DNA of 64,000 nucleotides from Palaemon carinicauda. Lineage: Eukaryota; Arthropoda; Malacostraca; Decapoda; Palaemonidae. Location: positions 48,111,734 through 48,175,733 of the forward strand of contig NC_090768.1 in NCBI RefSeq assembly GCF_036898095.1. The letters are read 5' to 3'. The position numbers and the translations under genes were made by a program. This document shows positions 62,722 through 64,000 of this stretch, piece after piece; position 1 is the first letter of the stretch; each line of letters opens with the position of its first letter. A model generated the notes under the pieces. The model worked only from the letters and a program-made list of their open reading frames with translations. It ran no database searches and was not told the origin of the DNA.

Positions 62722-63900
62722 TTTATCACTTTTGATTTTCTGTTTGCACTATTTCACTGAAATCGAAACTTTAACTGATTTCTACCTGAAACACGCAATC
62801 CTATCCTTCATTAAAAGGTAGTAATTGCGAAAACAGAAAAACATAATTAAAGATAAAGAATTCAGTGGCTGGAAAAGAGACTAAACACTAGATCAAATAA
62901 ACTACGTTTAAAATCTCTCACCGCATAAAGCCTGGGAACAAGAATAAAACTCTAGGAACGTTTTACCTTCTTCCCCTACAGCGACTAGGGAGAAGAGTAA
63001 AAAACGAGAACAACGTTACCCGCTTGAACGAAACGTTTATTCTCCTCTCTCTCCCTCCGTCTCTATCTCTCTCTCTCTTCTCTCTCGACTTAGAACCTGA
63101 GAGAAGAGCCCAATTATATATCGTTAAAACATATTATTTGCTAAAGGAAAAAACTGAAAGGTTTCCCAAATAAAAAGTTCCTTTATTAGAATTTAAACCA
63201 TTTAAGCTAAGAAAGAATGAACGAAACGCTAGAATCGGTTTACTCTTACTGCAACGTGAAACCGTGAAATACTCTCTCTCTATCGTAACGATAGAGCGCA
63301 TGTTGAACGTTCTGAACGTCAACAACAGCGGAGACTAAACTAAACGTTAGTTCATCTTTGAAAACAGTACGAGACTATCAAAGAAATTCTTTCAAAAACA
63401 TTAAAATTAAAAAAGTATAAATTCTTAAAAGGTAAATACGAAATGATGGGCTCAATGTTAATTAACTTCGGTTCCAAGTAAGGACCGCCTACTATTAGGA
63501 AAGGTCGCATATAAACAAACATAAAAATTAATTTTTATAAGTTTATAATAATTGGAAAGTTAATCGAAGAGGCCTATAAAGGCGGAGAGATATAAAATAA
63601 ATAGATCTAAAACTTGTTAAGCAAAATTACCAAAAAACCTAAACACACTTCTGTCTAAGGGAAGGGTCGGCCATTTAAAAGTGAATGAGAGTCCATACTC
63701 TCTTCGTCACCAACACTTCCGTCTAAGGGAAGGGTCGGCCATAATTAAATCTATCCAAAACGAGTTCAAGTTTTGAAATGAAGATAAAACCCCTGCATAG
63801 CGAAAGCTCAAAACTGGAATAGTGTACTTCACCAATTTGTTGTGAAAACAAATCCAGTTAGGGACGGCGTATTTAGTAGGTCTTGCCTGTGGCACGACAG
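62722..63900 (-). other. D9 long leader shared with D6
   Basis: Inverted counterpart of 37731-38900, including CGCTCTATCGTTACGATAG and a CT/GA-rich block at 63040-63087. No coding capacity seen. Confidence 0.75.
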
Positions 63901-64000
63901 AGGGAAAATTGGTTCTATGTTGACATCGAGTACTTGAGTACCTACTTGACAGATGGCGCTGTTGATGTACACCCTCACCTGTATAGCGATCGCTGGCGTA
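63901..64000. repeat. D9 5' inverted terminal repeat (partial)
   Basis: Matches the inner part of 57744-57935 in inverse orientation (CTGTATAGCGATCGCTGGCG). The outer tip lies beyond the window. Confidence 0.88.

Larger units (their letters stand above)
57744..64000 (-). mobile_element. D9: degenerate DIRS element, family 1A, cut by the window end
   Basis: Minus-strand element with 3' ITR, ICR, broken YR, traces of RT/RNase H, chimeric Gag, the 1.1 kb leader shared with D6, and the start of the 5' ITR at 63901. Its ITRs and YR are closest to D1, yet its leader and second Gag segment are shared with D6. It sits tail-to-tail with D6. Confidence 0.88.

Overview
The window looks like decapod crustacean nuclear DNA (shrimp, prawn, crab or crayfish; species not determinable from sequence). 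It is AT-rich and intron-rich, loaded with microsatellites and minisatellites, carries TAA-tailed dispersed repeats, and is dominated by DIRS1-like tyrosine-recombinase retrotransposons, a group known to be common in Decapoda. No rRNA, tRNA, CRISPR array or prokaryotic gene was seen.

Host gene: two exons on the minus strand (32607-32845 and 28398-28515) join in phase and encode the N-terminus of an Ecdysoneless (ECD/SGT1) orthologue. The downstream exons were not found. ecd therefore starts near 32.8 kb and runs leftward through introns filled with transposons.

Layout. 1-11.8 kb holds fossil Tigger/pogo transposons, three copies of a ~650 bp TAA-tailed repeat, a broken EN-RT LINE, a perfect 121 bp inverted repeat, a 249 bp tandem duplication and a 51 bp minisatellite. 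11.8-18.3 kb is D1, a complete but frameshifted DIRS element of family 1. 18.9-19.7 kb is a 40 bp minisatellite. 20.7-28.2 kb is D2, a largely intact element of a second DIRS family with an apparent intron in gag. 28.4-32.8 kb is ecd with a decayed family-3 DIRS (D3) in its intron. 33.4-37.55 kb holds further family-3 fragments (D4a, D4b, D5). 37.55-64 kb is a nested stack of family-1 elements: D6 (plus strand), D8 and D7 (minus), and D9 (minus, cut by the window end).

DIRS architecture is repeated in the better-preserved copies: 5' inverted terminal repeat, Gag with a Cys-rich head, an overlapping RT-RNase H-methyltransferase-like ORF in the +1 frame, a tyrosine recombinase (YR) ORF back in the Gag frame, an internal complementary region (ICR), then the 3' inverted terminal repeat. 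The ICR is the reverse complement of the junction formed when the two element ends meet in a circle.

The main result is a Russian-doll structure. D7 sits exactly inside the ICR of D8, D8 sits exactly inside the ICR of D6, and D6 lies at the ICR of a family-3 element (D5). Removing each insert in turn restores an uninterrupted ICR with no target duplication. Each element's two ITRs, separated by up to 20 kb, share private substitutions that pair them. This fits recombinase-driven insertion into the circle-junction-like cores of earlier copies, including across families.
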